This document shows, piece after piece, positions 11,450 to 23,852 of a DNA stretch of 64,000 nucleotides (the stretch's first letter is position 1; each line of letters begins with the position of its first letter). Both the position numbers and the translations under genes were made by a program. Source of the DNA: Alopecurus myosuroides (taxonomy: Eukaryota > Streptophyta > Magnoliopsida > Poales > Poaceae); assembly GCA_028641055.1 (NCBI GenBank), contig CM054060.1:294927480-294991479 (forward strand). Reading direction: 5' to 3'. Under the pieces are notes generated by a model that had not been told where the DNA came from, made no database searches, and saw only the letters and a program-made list of their open reading frames with translations.

Positions 11450-13128
11450 TCACGTTTTTAACTTTTCTTCTCTAACTTTCATTAGAGCATTAGTAATGTG
11501 CTTTGTAAAAGCCATATTCATAGCACTAGCATTAGGACTTTTAGCTAGCTTTTGTAGGAACATGATTACTTCAGAAATATTGCAACTATCAAAATCAAAA
11601 TCATTATTATCAAAAGTAATAGGACCACTGTCTCCTATAGTTTGGAAATTTTCAGCCCTTTTATCAGGAACAATTTTAGTGGTTTGAAGCAATTTTAAAC
11701 GTTTAGCAGAAGAAGTGGAGACATTTCCAACACCAATTACTTTACCATTAATAGAAGAAGGTTTACTATCATTTAAAACTTCAGCATTACTAGCGGTGGT
11801 AATAGTACAGACTCTAGCTATATTGCTCTTTCTAGCAATTTCATCTTCTTTATCCCACCTAGCATGCAATTGATCCAACATCCTAACATTGTCATCAATT
11901 CTAACTTGAATGGCATTATTAGGAACAAAGGGATTGTCCACATTTTAAGGTTTAGCAGCCATTTTATTAATCAAAGAAGATTGTGCTTCAGACATGGATG
12001 AAATAAAGGTTTCAGCACTCAAAATTTTAACTTGCAAACCAGAAATTTCCATATTTAAATTCCTAAGTTGATGACTAATATTTTCAATATAGCACATTGT
12101 CCCTCCATGGTTTTAGTGAATAATTTATTCTACTCATATCGCTTTTGCATAAAGTTCTTAGTGGCTCTTTCAACTTATAAAATCCTTTCCTCACTAAGCA
12201 TTCCAGATCCACCATAAGAATAACTATTGCCACTATTAGAAGGGTATAGCCTATAGTTGTTGCTACCAAAATTATTCCTATAAGTATTTTTGTTGAAATT
12301 ATTGTTTTAATGAAGTTCACATCAAACTGCTCTTCTTGAGCAACCAAAGCTAAAGGAACATTATTTAGATCAATATAAGTTTTACCATTCACAATCAGAG
12401 ACATAATAGCATCAAGCTTATCACTCAAGGAAGAGGTTTCCTCAGAATTTACCTTCTTACCTTGTGGAGTTCTCTCAGTGTGCCATTCAGAATAATTTAT
12501 CATCATATCATCAAGATTCTTTGTTGCAACACCCAAAGTGATGAACATAAAGGTTCCTCCAGTTGCTGAGTCTAGAAGGTTTCTTGAAGAAAAATCCAGA
12601 CCTGCATAAAAGGTTTTAGATGATCATCCAAGTAATCAGTCCATGAGTGGGACAATTCTTTACAAAAGATTTAATTCTTTCCAAATCTTGAGCAACATGC
12701 TCATTATCAAATTGTTTAAAATGCATAATGCTACTTCTTAGATATGTAATCTTTGCAGGAGGATAATATTTTCTAATGAAAGCATATTTACATTTAGTCC
12801 AAGAATCAATACTATTTTTAGGCAAAGATAATAACCATTCTTTAGCTCTTCCTATCAAAGAGAAAGGAAATTATTTTAGTTTAATAATATCTCCATCTAC
12901 ATCCTTATACTTTTGCATCTCACAAAGTTCAACAAAAATATTAAGGTGGGCAGCAACATCATCAGTATTAACACCAGAAAATTGCTCTCTCATAACAAGA
13001 TTTAACAAGGCAGGCTTAATTTCATAGAAATCAGCATCAGGAACCGGTGGAGCAATAGGTGTACAAATAAAATCATTTTTGTTTGTGCTAGTAAAGTCAC
13101 ACAACTTAGCGTTCTCATGAGTACTCAT
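11450..13128 (-). pseudogene. gag of copy 1, multiply broken
   Basis: The likely start is the ATG at 13128 (protein begins MSTHENAKLC). The Retrotrans_gag domain runs to about 12616, with the motif LIGRAKEWLLSLP and the YPPAKITYLR block. An in-frame stop near 12870 interrupts it just before that motif, and frame changes are needed near 12600, 12100 and 11420. The C-terminal part (11941-11450) is Asn/Ser/Asp-rich with no CCHC zinc knuckle visible. Two separate open stretches (12548-12084 and 11941-11450) are clearly pieces of the same former protein. Not functional as it stands. Confidence 0.68.
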
Positions 13129-13298
13129 TTTAGCAAGATTAAAAACAGGATAAAAATAACAACTCGAATAAGAACTACTTTTTCGTGTGTTTTCAGTATA
13201 AAGAAGCAAACAAGACAGAATAAAATAAAAGAAGCAAACAAAAAACAAAGTAAAAAGATTGGAGGTGAGATACTCCCCTTGCATAAATCATCTTCCTC

Positions 13299-13379
13299 GC
13301 TGCCAACGTCGCCAGAAAAAATTGTTGACGGGAGGTTTCTTGCTTGTGATGAATTTGAAATTCCCCGGCAATGGCGCGA
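13299..13379 (-). other. Primer-binding region, apparently duplicated
   Basis: Two PBS-like copies lie between the LTR and gag. The outer copy (plus strand ccccggcaatggcgcga, 13363-13379) is 12 bp from the LTR and matches the tRNA-Asp 3' end with two changes. A second, weaker copy (ctgccaacgtcgcca, 13299-13313) lies about 64 bp further in and aligns with the single PBS of the sister elements at 18589 and 60572. About 58 bp between them is absent from the sisters. Confidence 0.5.
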
Positions 13380-13391
13380 GAAAAAGTTGCT

Positions 13392-15007
13392 TGATGTGTG
13401 TGGACATAGGTTCGTTGGGAGACCAAAAGAGGAAGGTATGAAGAGTGCAGCAGCAAGTTTTCCCACAGAATGAAACCAAGATTGAATCGGCCGGTAAGAG
13501 AAAGAAATCACTTCTGAGGGTTGTTGACAGCTGATGTTGGAGGGCGCACTACCAGGCTCAGCAGCAGCGTGGAATCTGCACACAACACAACCAAGATACT
13601 TTGCCCCAACGAAACAGTGATGTTGTCAATTTCACCGGTTTTGCTGAAAACAAAGGATTAGACATATAGTGTGGAAAACAGTGCTTGTTTGCAGTAAATA
13701 AAAAGAGAACAATGATTGCAGTAAAAAGAACAGTGCTTGCAGTAGGTTGTATTATCAGTATAAATAATGGACCAGGGTCCACAGTTCACTAGTGGTGTCT
13801 CTCCATAAAAGATAGATAACATCATGGGTAAACAAATTACAGCTGGACAATTGCCAGAAATAAAGGCTGCACCGTAGTGCATATGCAAGACATGATGATT
13901 ACTATGGGATTCATGCGGACATTACAACATAACACATAGACTGTAATCCAACTGTATCTATGACTAATAATCCACCCTTAGAACGTAATCCAAGCAGACT
14001 TTGGGTATTAAGTTGAAAGCACCAGATCATTGCATTTAGTAAAGTGCGTAATGTAAACAATAGAATGTATCCTTATACAAAGCATTGTTGTTATCTCCCT
14101 AATGGCAACAACGCATCACCTATCCGTCACGTTTCTGTCCGAGCACAGATGAAAGGGAGGTATGAACCTACTACCGAGCATAAATACTCGCTCCTGGAGT
14201 TACAAGTATCAACTAGTCTAGAGCATCTACTAGTAACGGAGAGCATGTAAGATCATAAATAACATAAACATTATAGATTGATAATAAACATGACATAGAA
14301 TTCAATATTCATCGGATCCCAGCAAACACAACATGTAGCATTACAGATAGATGATCTTGATCTTGTTAGGCAGCCCACAAGATCTAAAAATGGTGGCATA
14401 AAGAGGAGAAGACAACCATCTAGCTACTTCTATGGACCCGTAGTCCAAGGATGAACTAATCACGCGTCAATTCGAAGGCATGCATGGTGATGTAGAGCCC
14501 TCCGGTGATGATTTCCCCTCCCGGAAGGGTGCCGGGGAGAGCTTCAGAACCCTTCCGGACTAGGGTTGAAGATGACAGCGGCTATGGAACTTTTCGTGGA
14601 TGGAGCCTCGGGTATTTAGAGTTTTCCCGAGAAGGGGTATCAATAGGCGAAAGGGCGATGTGGGTGGCCAGGGGCCCACACCACCTGGTGGCGCAGCCAA
14701 GGGGGAGGGGGCGTCGCCCTATGGTGTGGCCACCTAGTGCCCCCCCTCCGGGTCTCCTCCGGACTCCGTGTACGTGACTGAAAAATAGGACCCTGGATTT
14801 TCGTTTCGTCCAATTCTGAGAATATGTCCAAAGCAACTTTTCTGAATAAAAAACAACAGAAAATAGGAACTGGCGCTGTGACATCTTATTAATAGGTTAG
14901 TCCCATGAAATACATAAAAATGTTTTAAATTGTATAGAAAATATGTAGCAGTTGGCATGAAAACAACATGAAATATCAGAAATTATAGATACGTTTGAGA
15001 CGTATCA
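13392..15007 (-). repeat. 5' LTR of copy 1
   Basis: TG at 13392 to CA at 15007, 1,616 bp, collinear with 7055-8636. The plus strand begins tgatgtgtgtggacatagg. Length differs from the left copy by 34 bp because of small indels. Confidence 0.88.
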
Positions 15008-15012
15008 GACAC

Positions 15013-16650
15013 CGGAGCAAAAGTGCTAATTAAAAGGAAGTTTGCATGAAACTAAGTTTGGAACCAATTTTACGAAACCCCTTACTCTCGCGACACCCAA
15101 ACGTTTGGCGCCCGCGAGAACCGACAACCGAGCCTCGAGCTTAATCTTCTCTAATATAACTATGGGAGGCGAGTGCTCGTTGCGGAAGACTCTTGCATCA
15201 CGTTCGTTCTAAATCTTCCAAGTGGTGAGCAAAGCGAGAGAGGCCATGGCTTTACGACAGGGAGTGTGTCCATCCATCAATAACAACCACCAGTCGTTGA
15301 TTTAGAGGTTTGTCCAAGCGGAAGGATGAATATTGGGGAGACCCAACTAGTCTTTAGTGAGAGACCAAAGACGACGTGTGAGGTGACAACTAACAAAAAT
15401 GTGAGAGAATGATTTTGTAACTTGTTTGCAAAAGGGGCACAATCCACAATTTTGCCACCCGCTTTGTTCCAACCGTCCAAATACGGGGTTGTGTTGCGAG
15501 CCAAGGGAAGAATTTAGTTTTAGGGGGTACCCATGCCTTCCAAATCATGGTTAAAAATGATAAGGAAAGTGTCATGTTGTTTCCATAGAAAAAAGAAATG
15601 AAGAGAAATATATGGAAACGAAAACGACATTTTGAGGAAACAAAATGGAAACAAAATATTCTAAAAAGGCAATGACAAAGGAAACGATAACGTAAATTCG
15701 GAAAAAAATGGAAACAAAACATTATTTCCGTAAAAAAAATAAGGAAAGTTTCCGTATACAAAATATACATGCTAGTCGCTGGATGCGATCATGTATGGTC
15801 ACAACCCACATGCAAAATTATGCCTGGTTTCGTGGCTAGTTACATCTATTAAGACATTCATACTAAACATAATTTATCTAATTACAGATATGTACTGTGC
15901 GATCACACGCCTTGGTTAAACCAAATGTGTGAGACTTCATGTTAAGTTGTCGTTTGTCCAGGTTGTGAACAATTATCTGTCCACATTTTATACCGGTATT
16001 GCGTTCCGAAAAATGTTCTCTTTCGTATCGTATCCGCCCCATTTCTGTTTCATATTCATTTTATGTGGATTTCCGGTTCCGTAGTCATTTTCGAGGTTTC
16101 CGATTTCGTTTCCGATTCCGACGAGAGAAAACGAAACAAAAATGATAATGCATGTTTCCTCCGGTTTCCAATCCATTTTCAACCCTATTCCAAATTGTCT
16201 TCTCCATATGAGAATAGATGGTCCCCAAGAATTTCATTTTGTATGTCTAGGTTGTTGAATAATGGCCATTGTCTGTAAACTTACAAAGAATATCATCATC
16301 CACATTTGCTTAAAGATGGACGTTGCTTAGTAGTACCCATAGCTCCACAAATTGGGATAGGTGTTCCATGGAAAAGGAAGTGTCAAGCCTCACCTTCCTT
16401 ACCCACCTATGCTCATACATGGCATCCTGGACCGACCATTTTTTCTTAGAGGGAGATGCATAGATAAGAGGGCAATATCTTTTGTCTTTCGACCTTCCAA
16501 CCATGGCGCATACCAAAACAAAGTCTTGAGGCCATTGCCAATAGTGATCTTGGTCACGGTGTATAAGATGTCCATATCTTCCTTGGAGCAAGGGTTGCCG
16601 GCGCTCACCAAATTATTTTCATATGTCCATATGTTCCCGTGTTGTGCCAA
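15013..16650 (-). pseudogene. LINE ORF2 C-terminal fragment (zf-RVT region)
   Basis: Read right to left, the segment encodes the end of a plant LINE reverse-transcriptase ORF. It contains the block TKITIGNGLKTLFW (about 16590-16550), the WSVQDAMYEHRWV block, then KAWVPPKTKFFPWLA (about 15545-15500) and the zinc-binding zf-RVT region downstream. The C-terminal IKLEARL/LAGAKRLG motif lies near 15150-15090. A frame change lies near 16475 and others in the zinc region. The 5' end is missing beyond 16650. A hAT-type element (15546-16187) interrupts it inside the TIW/KAW codons; removing it and one TSD copy restores the frame exactly. Confidence 0.78.
15546..16187. mobile_element. Non-autonomous hAT-like element in the LINE, 8-bp TSD
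   Basis: A 642-bp insertion bounded by the 8-bp direct repeat ttccaaat (15538-15545 and 16188-16195). Its ends are imperfect inverted repeats: catggttaaaaatgata on the left and, reverse-complemented, tagggttgaaaatggat on the right, close to hAT ends of grasses. The interior is rich in tttccgttt/gaaacgga runs near both ends and encodes no transposase. The LINE frame is continuous across the site when the insert is removed, which confirms its limits. Confidence 0.8.
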
Positions 16651-17009
16651 CTAAGGGAATCTCCACCGGAACCCACCGCCCATAGCGGCACCCTCCAGTG
16701 GTATCCAACCATCAAATTTTGTGTCCAGCACCCCCAGCCCATCCGCCAAACTTGGGGGCCTTCCTGGGGGCGCGGGACATTGTCTCATCAGCCCACCTGA
16801 CAGGAGTGGCCCGCTCGTCATAGAGACAAACCGGCATAGTCCACCAGTCATTTGTCCCTAATCTCTATTATGTTTCCCCTCGTCGGAGATTCGCACCATC
16901 ACCGCCACCCTTGTCATCACCATCTCTCCCCCCCCCGGAGTTGAGGACATACGACGTAGGCCGATCTTCCATCGCTCGACGCCGTTCCCCGTCGTTTTGT
17001 GTGCGCCGC

Positions 17010-18577
17010 TGATACGTCATAAACATATCCTTATTTTATGATGTTCTTTAATTTGCTATACACTTTATGCCATTTTTATCGATTTCCAGGACTAACCTAT
17101 TGACAAGATACCACATAGAGAGTTCCCTGTTTTCTGTTGTTTTTAGTTTTAGAAAATTGTTCTGGAAATATTCTCGGAATTGGAAAATTCGAAGCCCAGA
17201 ATTCTTAGCAATCCGGTTCCACGGAGTCCCGAAGAGTCCCGGAGGGGGCCACACTATAGGGCGGCGCCCCCCCGGCCGCGCCATGGGGTGGTGTGCGCCC
17301 CTCGGGCGTCCACCGCCATCGCCCTTTCGCCCATTTAGACCCCCGATACGTGAACCCTAAGGATATACCACTTTTTCCCGAGAAACACCCGAGGCCGCCG
17401 TCATCGTCAATCCGAGATCGGGACGGTTCTGGAGCTCTCCCCAGCACCCTATCCAGAAGGGAATTTTCATCACCGGAGGGCTTTACACCACCATGCCAGA
17501 CTCCGGAGTGATGCGTGAATAGTTCATCCCTGGACTACGGGTCCATAGCAGTAGATAGATGGTTGTCTCCTCCACTTTATGCCTCCTGTTTAGATCTCGT
17601 GACCTGCCTTACATGATCGAGATCATCTTATTGTAATGCTACATGTTGTGTTTGCTAGGATCTGATGACTGTTGAATGCTATGTCTTATGATTATCAATC
17701 TATCATGTTATCGTCATGCATATCTTATTTATGATCTTGCATTCTCTCCGTTATTAGTAGATCAGTGGCCATGTAGATTCTAGTAACTCCAAGAGTGAGT
17801 ATTTATGCTCGATAGTGGGTTCATGCCTCCTTTGCATCTTTGCTCGAGTAACAGAAACATGACGGATGGAGGATGTGTTGTTTCCATTAGGGAGAAAACA
17901 ACGATGTTTACTTCATTTACATTGTTTACATTACACACTTTGCTTACTACGATCATCTGTTGCTTGCAACTTAATACCCAACGTTTGTTCGGATGATATT
18001 CGGAAGGTGGATTATTAGTCACAGATGGAGTTGGATGAAGGTCTATGTATTTTGTTGTACTGCCCGCATGAATCACATAGTAATATTTATGTCTTGCATA
18101 TGCACTACAGTGCAGCCTTCATTTCTATCAATTGCCCAACTGTAATTTCTTCACCACACATGTTATTTATTTTCTATGGAGAGACACCACTAGTGAACTG
18201 TGGACCCCGGACCATTTCCTCATACTGATAATACAACCACTTCTGCTACTGTTTTCAGACTGCCGCTACTGTTTTCATATTGTTCTCATACTATTTTCCA
18301 CACCATACGTTTGGCCTCTTTGTGTTCAGCAAAATCGGTGAGATTGAGAACCTCACTGCTTCGTTCGGGCAAAGTGATTTGATTGTGTTGTGTATGTTCC
18401 ATGTTGCTGCTGAACCGGTAGTGCGCCCTGCCATCTCAGCTGCATCAACCTTCGGAAGTTGCTTTTTCCTCCTACTGGTCGATTAAACCTTGGTTTCTTT
18501 CTGAGGGAAACTTGCTGTTGTGCTCTTCATACCTTCCTCTTGGAGTCCCCCAACGAACATGTGTTACACGCTCATCA
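17010..18577 (+). repeat. 5' LTR of copy 2
   Basis: TG at 17010 to CA at 18577, 1,568 bp, beginning tgatacgtcataaacata. Compared with its partner at 22131-23709 (1,579 bp) there are scattered substitutions and small indels, so the insertion is not recent. Confidence 0.9.
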
Positions 18578-18774
18578 AGCAAATTTTCTGGCGCTGTTGC
18601 CGAGGAGGAAGATAATTTCTGCAAGGGGAGTCTCTCATTTCCAATTTCTTTACTTTGTTATTGTTTTTCTTAGTTTATTTTATTTTATCTTGTCTGCTTC
18701 TCTTTATCAAAACACACAAAAAAATAGTTCTTACTCTAGTTGTTATTTTTATTACCTTGTTGTTTTTCTTCATC

Positions 18775-19365
18775 ATGTTGCTCCCTAAGTTTACCCTGAA
18801 AGATCTTCCAGTTGGTAGTGGTTCTATACTTGGAAAGGATACCATTAAAGAATTCTTCAATCATGTTAGTAAGCATGAGAATTTTGAGGAAAAATCCATA
18901 GTAGAACTTGCTCCAAATTATGAAACTTCAGCAAATTATTTAATTCACATGTTAGAATCTAGGTTTGTTAACCTTCATTCCATACTGCAGCATATGTTCC
19001 TCAACTTGCATAATACTGAAGATATCAAAAAAAGAAATTTTATATTGGAAACCATGCTTAGAGAATTTGGAGATGTTTCTATAGAAGCTAGAAAAGTTCT
19101 TGATCGTTTCAATATGCTAGGATCATGTGTAGATGTTGTTGGTGCTCTCGAAAAATCTGAACCTAAAAATGAAAAGGAGGAGAAAATACCAATCCCCTTT
19201 AAATTGGTTGCATTGCATGAAGCCCAAGAAAATAATTTTGAGTGGATTGTTCCTGAGAATTTATTTGATGAGAATAGTAAACCTAAAAGTTCTAAGATAT
19301 TAACATATGAAATGCATTTAGATAAAATACAATGTATTATTGAGAATTTCCTTATCTTGATTTGA
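18775..19365 (+). CDS. Element-specific ORF of unknown function in copy 2
   Basis: A 196-residue open frame, starting at the ATG at 18775 (MLLPKFTLKD). The frame is also open upstream to 18655, but that part is a hydrophobic leader-like stretch matching the untranslated leader of copy 1, so I prefer 18775. The protein is helical in character and rich in Glu, Lys, Leu and Asn, with a C-terminal EWIVPENLFDENSKP segment. I see no gag, zinc knuckle, protease or transmembrane motif. It occupies the position of gag. It could be a structural accessory protein or a captured cellular fragment; I do not recognise it. Confidence 0.55.
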   Translation: MLLPKFTLKDLPVGSGSILGKDTIKEFFNHVSKHENFEEKSIVELAPNYETSANYLIHMLESRFVNLHSILQHMFLNLHNTEDIKKRNFILETMLREFGDVSIEARKVLDRFNMLGSCVDVVGALEKSEPKNEKEEKIPIPFKLVALHEAQENNFEWIVPENLFDENSKPKSSKILTYEMHLDKIQCIIENFLILI

Positions 19366-22130
19366 ATGCCTCTCCACTTGAATCCACTTTTCTGGGCCTA
19401 GCTAAAAAACGTTAAAGAAAAGCACTTCTTGGGAGATAACCCATGGTTTTATTTTTTACTTTGTTTTTATCTGTTTCCTTTGAGTAAGGGGTTGTATACT
19501 TATGTAGCAACTCCTTTGTATCTTTATTTTCATGTATTAGTTGTGCCAAGTAAAGTTCCTAACGAAATTTGGAGTTGGTTTTGGATTTCTGCGCAGGTAA
19601 CATATTTCTGTTGTCCAACGTAAAACATCGTATAATTCACAGAAAGATCGAAATGACCTGAAACTTTTTGTACTTTTTCTCCAGTTAATTCCGAAACTTT
19701 TTCGTTATTTAAGTTTTTTTATTTGTGCAACCTAAGTTCCCCGACAAAATTCGTCTTTATAGAATGTTCTAGTTTTGGCAGATTCTGGCATTTTTCTTGC
19801 ATTTGCTCTTTTACGAAAGTGGATTTCTTTGCTTCACGAAACATCAGTTCCTCTAGATAATGCTCAAAATTATTAATAGAACTTGTTCCCATACAGAACC
19901 CATGAATTTTTTTATTGTTGCACTAACCCTCTAATGCGAATTACTCTTTGAGTGTGGTGTGAAGGAAGTTTTCAAGGGTCAAGAGAAGATGGTGATATAA
20001 TGTGATCAAGAAGAGTGCAAGGTCAATTCTTGAGGATGCCCCCGTGGTTCATCCCAGAAAATTATAAGAAGACTCAAGCATCTAATCTTGGGGATGCTCA
20101 AGGCATCCCCTTCTTCATCAACAATTTATCAGGTCACTTCTAGTGAAACTATATTTTTATTCGGTCACATCATATGAAATCTACTTGGAGCATATGTTAT
20201 TTTTCGTTCTGTTTTCTCTTGTTTCCTTGATGCAATAAACATAATTGAAACCTAGCATCCTTGTTTGGGAGAAAGACACACTCCACTTTTTCATTTGAAT
20301 ACTCGTTATGCTCGTATTCTTAGATTTTCTTCTAGTTGCTGCAAAATTCCTGTTTAGCTCATGTTTTCATGCATCTCTTATTCAGAGATGTTAGTTTTAT
20401 TAGTGTTATGTGAGTAATCTCATGCTTTCTTTCTGTATCATTTAGAGAGTTTTTGTTAAAACGTATTTTGGATGGTGCTTGTTGGAACTAGAAAATGCTA
20501 CGTGTGGTAGATGGTATGACGAAAAAAGCTTGCATATTCTTGTAGATCACTAAACTGTTTCACTTGATTATTTTTTGTTGTTTTGAGATATTAATATGCT
20601 TAATTATAAACTTGCTGGTTTAGTAAAGTAAAAAAATTAATGGTTGGTCTAAAAGCTTGAAACTGTGCCACACTCAAATAACCAGTGGATAGGATAATGG
20701 TATATGACTTCCTTTGCTGATAGCAATCATAATGGATTTTTGTTACGTGCTACGGTCGGGGTAGCTAACAGTGACTTTTCACTGCCACAGATCCTCTTGG
20801 AGTGATTTTCATTATGCCTTGTGTGATCAAAATTTTATTTTAGAATCTTTTAACTTGTGAGTTCTATGTTACGGTTTTCTGGCACTTCCACCATCCATAT
20901 TTGCTAGTCTCTTCGGTACTATGCATTGCTCATTCTCACATTGAGAGTTGGTGCAAACTTCACCAGTACATCCAAACCCCGTGGGAGAACTTTGTTCTTC
21001 TACACATAAGCCAAAAATTATCTTCCTCAAAACAGCAACCATGCCTACCTACCATGGCATTTCCATAGCTATTCCGAGATATATTGCCATACAACATCCA
21101 TTATCATTATGTTACTTGTCATGCTTCATTGTTATTTTGCATACTGCTACATTGGCAAGAGCATTTAGTTTTTTTTTATACATTAGAGATATTTCAGTTT
21201 GAGTTATGAGTACTAAAAGTGTGATGATTCATTGTAAAATATTGCGTTGCCCCTACCAGTGAGGTTATATATTAAAAAAAAATCAAAGAGAAAAAAGAGA
21301 GGAAAAAGAGAGATAATAAAGAGAGAGGAGGCATCACTACTATCATTTATTCCACACTTGTGCTTGTTTAGCATCTTTACTTCAGTTTGGAGAGAGTTTT
21401 CATATTATGACTTGCATTACTATGTGGGTAATTTACATTATAGAACTTGACTTGTCTATTCCAATGACGAGCCTCCTAAAAGAGCTCTATGTCTTCGTGA
21501 GCAAGCAAGTTGGATGCACCCCCACTAGTTCCATTGGAGAGCTTTCATACACTTATAGCTCTATGTACATCCGTTGTGTGACAATCACTACTCCTTGCAT
21601 AACTCCGATTATAAGGCTTCCTCTTGTCTAATGATCACTTTCAGTTGTGTGAGACTTTCTTCCATTGACCATCCAAACCCCTCATAATGTTCTTTTAGCC
21701 ACAACATCTTGGTGCCAGGAACCAATATAGAACGCTTGCTTGTTTTGAGTGCACAATTAATTGAATGGTTTTCCTACGTGCATATTGTTGTCACTTGTCT
21801 TGATCCTAACAGGAGTTGTTGTGAGAATTTGATGCATTGGATGATTATATTATTGTTCTTGAAGCTTAAATAATCTTTAATATTGTTTGCACATTGGATT
21901 GTCTTTTAGTATTGATTCATAAAAAAAAATTAGTTTGTTCCTCCTAATGGTTTATACATTATTCTATTTGATATCAACTATAAACCACATACTTTATTCA
22001 TTTGATCCTAGTTTACATGCTTTACATTACTATGATGATCAAGTTTATGTTGGTAGCATGTCACCTCACAAATTATGTGTTTTTACCGTTTACCTACTCG
22101 AGGACGAGTGGGAACTAAGCTTGGGGATGT
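19366..22130 (+). other. Conserved non-coding 3' domain of copy 2
   Basis: About 2.8 kb between the ORF and the 3' LTR without coding signal. It aligns by eye, in order, with 10929-8637 (reverse strand) of copy 1 and 61639-64000 of copy 3. The block at 19950-20170 contains a perfect 8-bp stem, 5-nt loop hairpin (ggggatgc/gcatcccc, 20090-20110). The section 20960-21640 looks least conserved. Confidence 0.6.
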
Positions 22131-23709
22131 TGATGCGTCATAAACGTATCCTTAATTTCTGATGTTCCATGTTGTTTTCATGTTATTTGCTACATGTTTG
22201 CTATATACTTTATGTCATTTTTATCGATTTCCGGGACTAACCTATTGCCAAGATGCCACAGAGCGAGTTCCCTGTTTTCTGCTATTTTTAGTTTCAGAAA
22301 AGTTGTTCTGGAAATATTTGCGGAATTGGAAAATTCGAAGCCTAGAAGTCTTAGAAATCCCGAAGGTTCCACGGAGTCCTGAAGAGGCCCTGAGGGGGGC
22401 CACACCATATGGTGGCGCCCCCGGCCACGCCATGGGATGGTATGGGTCCCTTGGGCGTCCACCGCCATCGCCCTTTCGCCTATTTATTCCCCCCGACACG
22501 TGAACTCTAAGGATATACCACTTTTTCCCGAGAAACACCTAAGGCCGCCGTCATCATCAACCCGAGATCGGGAGGGTTCTAGAGCTCTCCCCGGCACCCT
22601 GTCGGGAGGGGAATTCATCACCGGAGGGCTCTACACCACCATGCCAGACTCTGGAGTGATGCGTGAGTAGTTCACTAGCAGTAGCTAGATGGTTGTCTCC
22701 TCCACTTTATGCCACATGTTTAGATCTTGTGGGCTTCCTTACATGATCGAGATAATCTTATTGCAATGCTACATATTGTGTTTGCTGGGATCCGATATAT
22801 GTTGAATGATATGTCTTCTCATTATCAATCTATCATGTTATCTTCATGCATATGTTATTTACGATCTTGCATGCTCTCCGTTATTAGTAGATTCTTTGGC
22901 CAAGTAGATGCTAGTAACTCCAAGAGGGAGTATTAGTGCTCGATAGTGGCTTCATACCTCCTTTGCATCTGTGCTCGAGTGACAGAAACGTGACAGATGG
23001 AGGATGTGCAGTTGCCATTAGGGAGAAAACAACGATGTTTACTTCGTTTACATTGTTTACATTACACACTTTGCTTACTACGATTATCTATTGTTTGCAA
23101 CTTAATACCCAACGTTTGTTGAGATGATATTTGGAAGGTGGATTATTAGTCATAGATGCAGTTGGATGATGGTCTATGTATTTTGTTGTATTGCCCGCAT
23201 GAATTACATAGTAATCTTTATATCTTGCATATGTACTACGGTGCGGCCTTCATTTCTATCAATTACTCAGCTGTAATTTGTTCACAAACACATGTTATTT
23301 GTTTTCTATGGAGAGACACCACTGGTGAACTGTGAATCCCGGTCCATTTCCTCATACTGATATTACAACCACTGCAATTACTGTTTTCACGCTGCTGCTT
23401 CTATTTTCATATTATTCTCGTACTATTTTCCACACCATACGTTTAACCTTTTTGTGTTCAGCAAAACCAGTGAGATTGACAACCTCATTTCTTCGTTGGG
23501 GAAAAGTGATTTGATTGTGTTGTGTAGGTTCCATGTTGCTGCTGAACCGGTAGTGCGGCCTGCCATCTCAGCTGCATCAACCTTCGGGAGTTGCTTTTTC
23601 ATCCTATTGGTCGATTCAATCTTGGTTTCTTTCTGAGAGAAACTTACTGATGTGCTCTTCATACCTTACTCTTGGGGTCCCCCAACGAACGTGTGTTACA
23701 CGCGCATCA
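22131..23709 (+). repeat. 3' LTR of copy 2
   Basis: TG at 22131 to CA at 23709, 1,579 bp, directly after the polypurine tract aagcttggggatgt. A TATA-like cgcctatttattcc lies near 22476-22489, at the same relative place as the tatataaatag box at 36720 in the third family member. Confidence 0.9.
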
Positions 23710-23852
23710 GCCGCTACAGGCCATTCAGCCGGATCCACCTCTTCATCGTTGTCACCCCATGGGTAAGGTGCTCGGTCGTTTGCCATGGGTCGATGAACCG
23801 CTATTTCACTTCTCTAGCTCGCTGCTAATATTTCGCTTTTGTCCAATAAAGT

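Larger units (their letters stand above)
7055..15007 (-). mobile_element. Complete non-autonomous gypsy-type LTR retrotransposon (copy 1)
   Basis: This is a full element of 7,953 bp with LTRs at 7055-8636 and 13392-15007, internal gag and protease, and no reverse transcriptase, RNase H or integrase. Flanking 5-mers are gatac (7050-7054) and gacac (15008-15012), a TSD with one change. PBS (tRNA-Asp type) lies left of the right LTR and the polypurine tract right of the left LTR (agcatcccccagctta, 8637-8652), so transcription is leftward. The 2.3 kb after the protease is non-coding. Architecture and size resemble Triticeae non-autonomous gypsy families such as Sabrina, but the name is unverified. 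LTRs share a family with the elements at 17010 and 36357. Confidence 0.88.
17010..23709 (+). mobile_element. Complete non-autonomous gypsy-type element (copy 2)
   Basis: A 6,700-bp element with LTRs at 17010-18577 and 22131-23709, flanked by a perfect 5-bp TSD gccgc (17005-17009 and 23710-23714). PBS is tggcgctgttgccgagg (18589-18605, tRNA-Asp type) and the polypurine tract aagcttggggatgt (22117-22130). The LTRs belong to the same family as copy 1, yet the only coding region (18775-19365) is unrelated to gag or protease. It must depend wholly on proteins from other elements. A non-coding 3' domain of about 2.8 kb follows. Confidence 0.9.
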
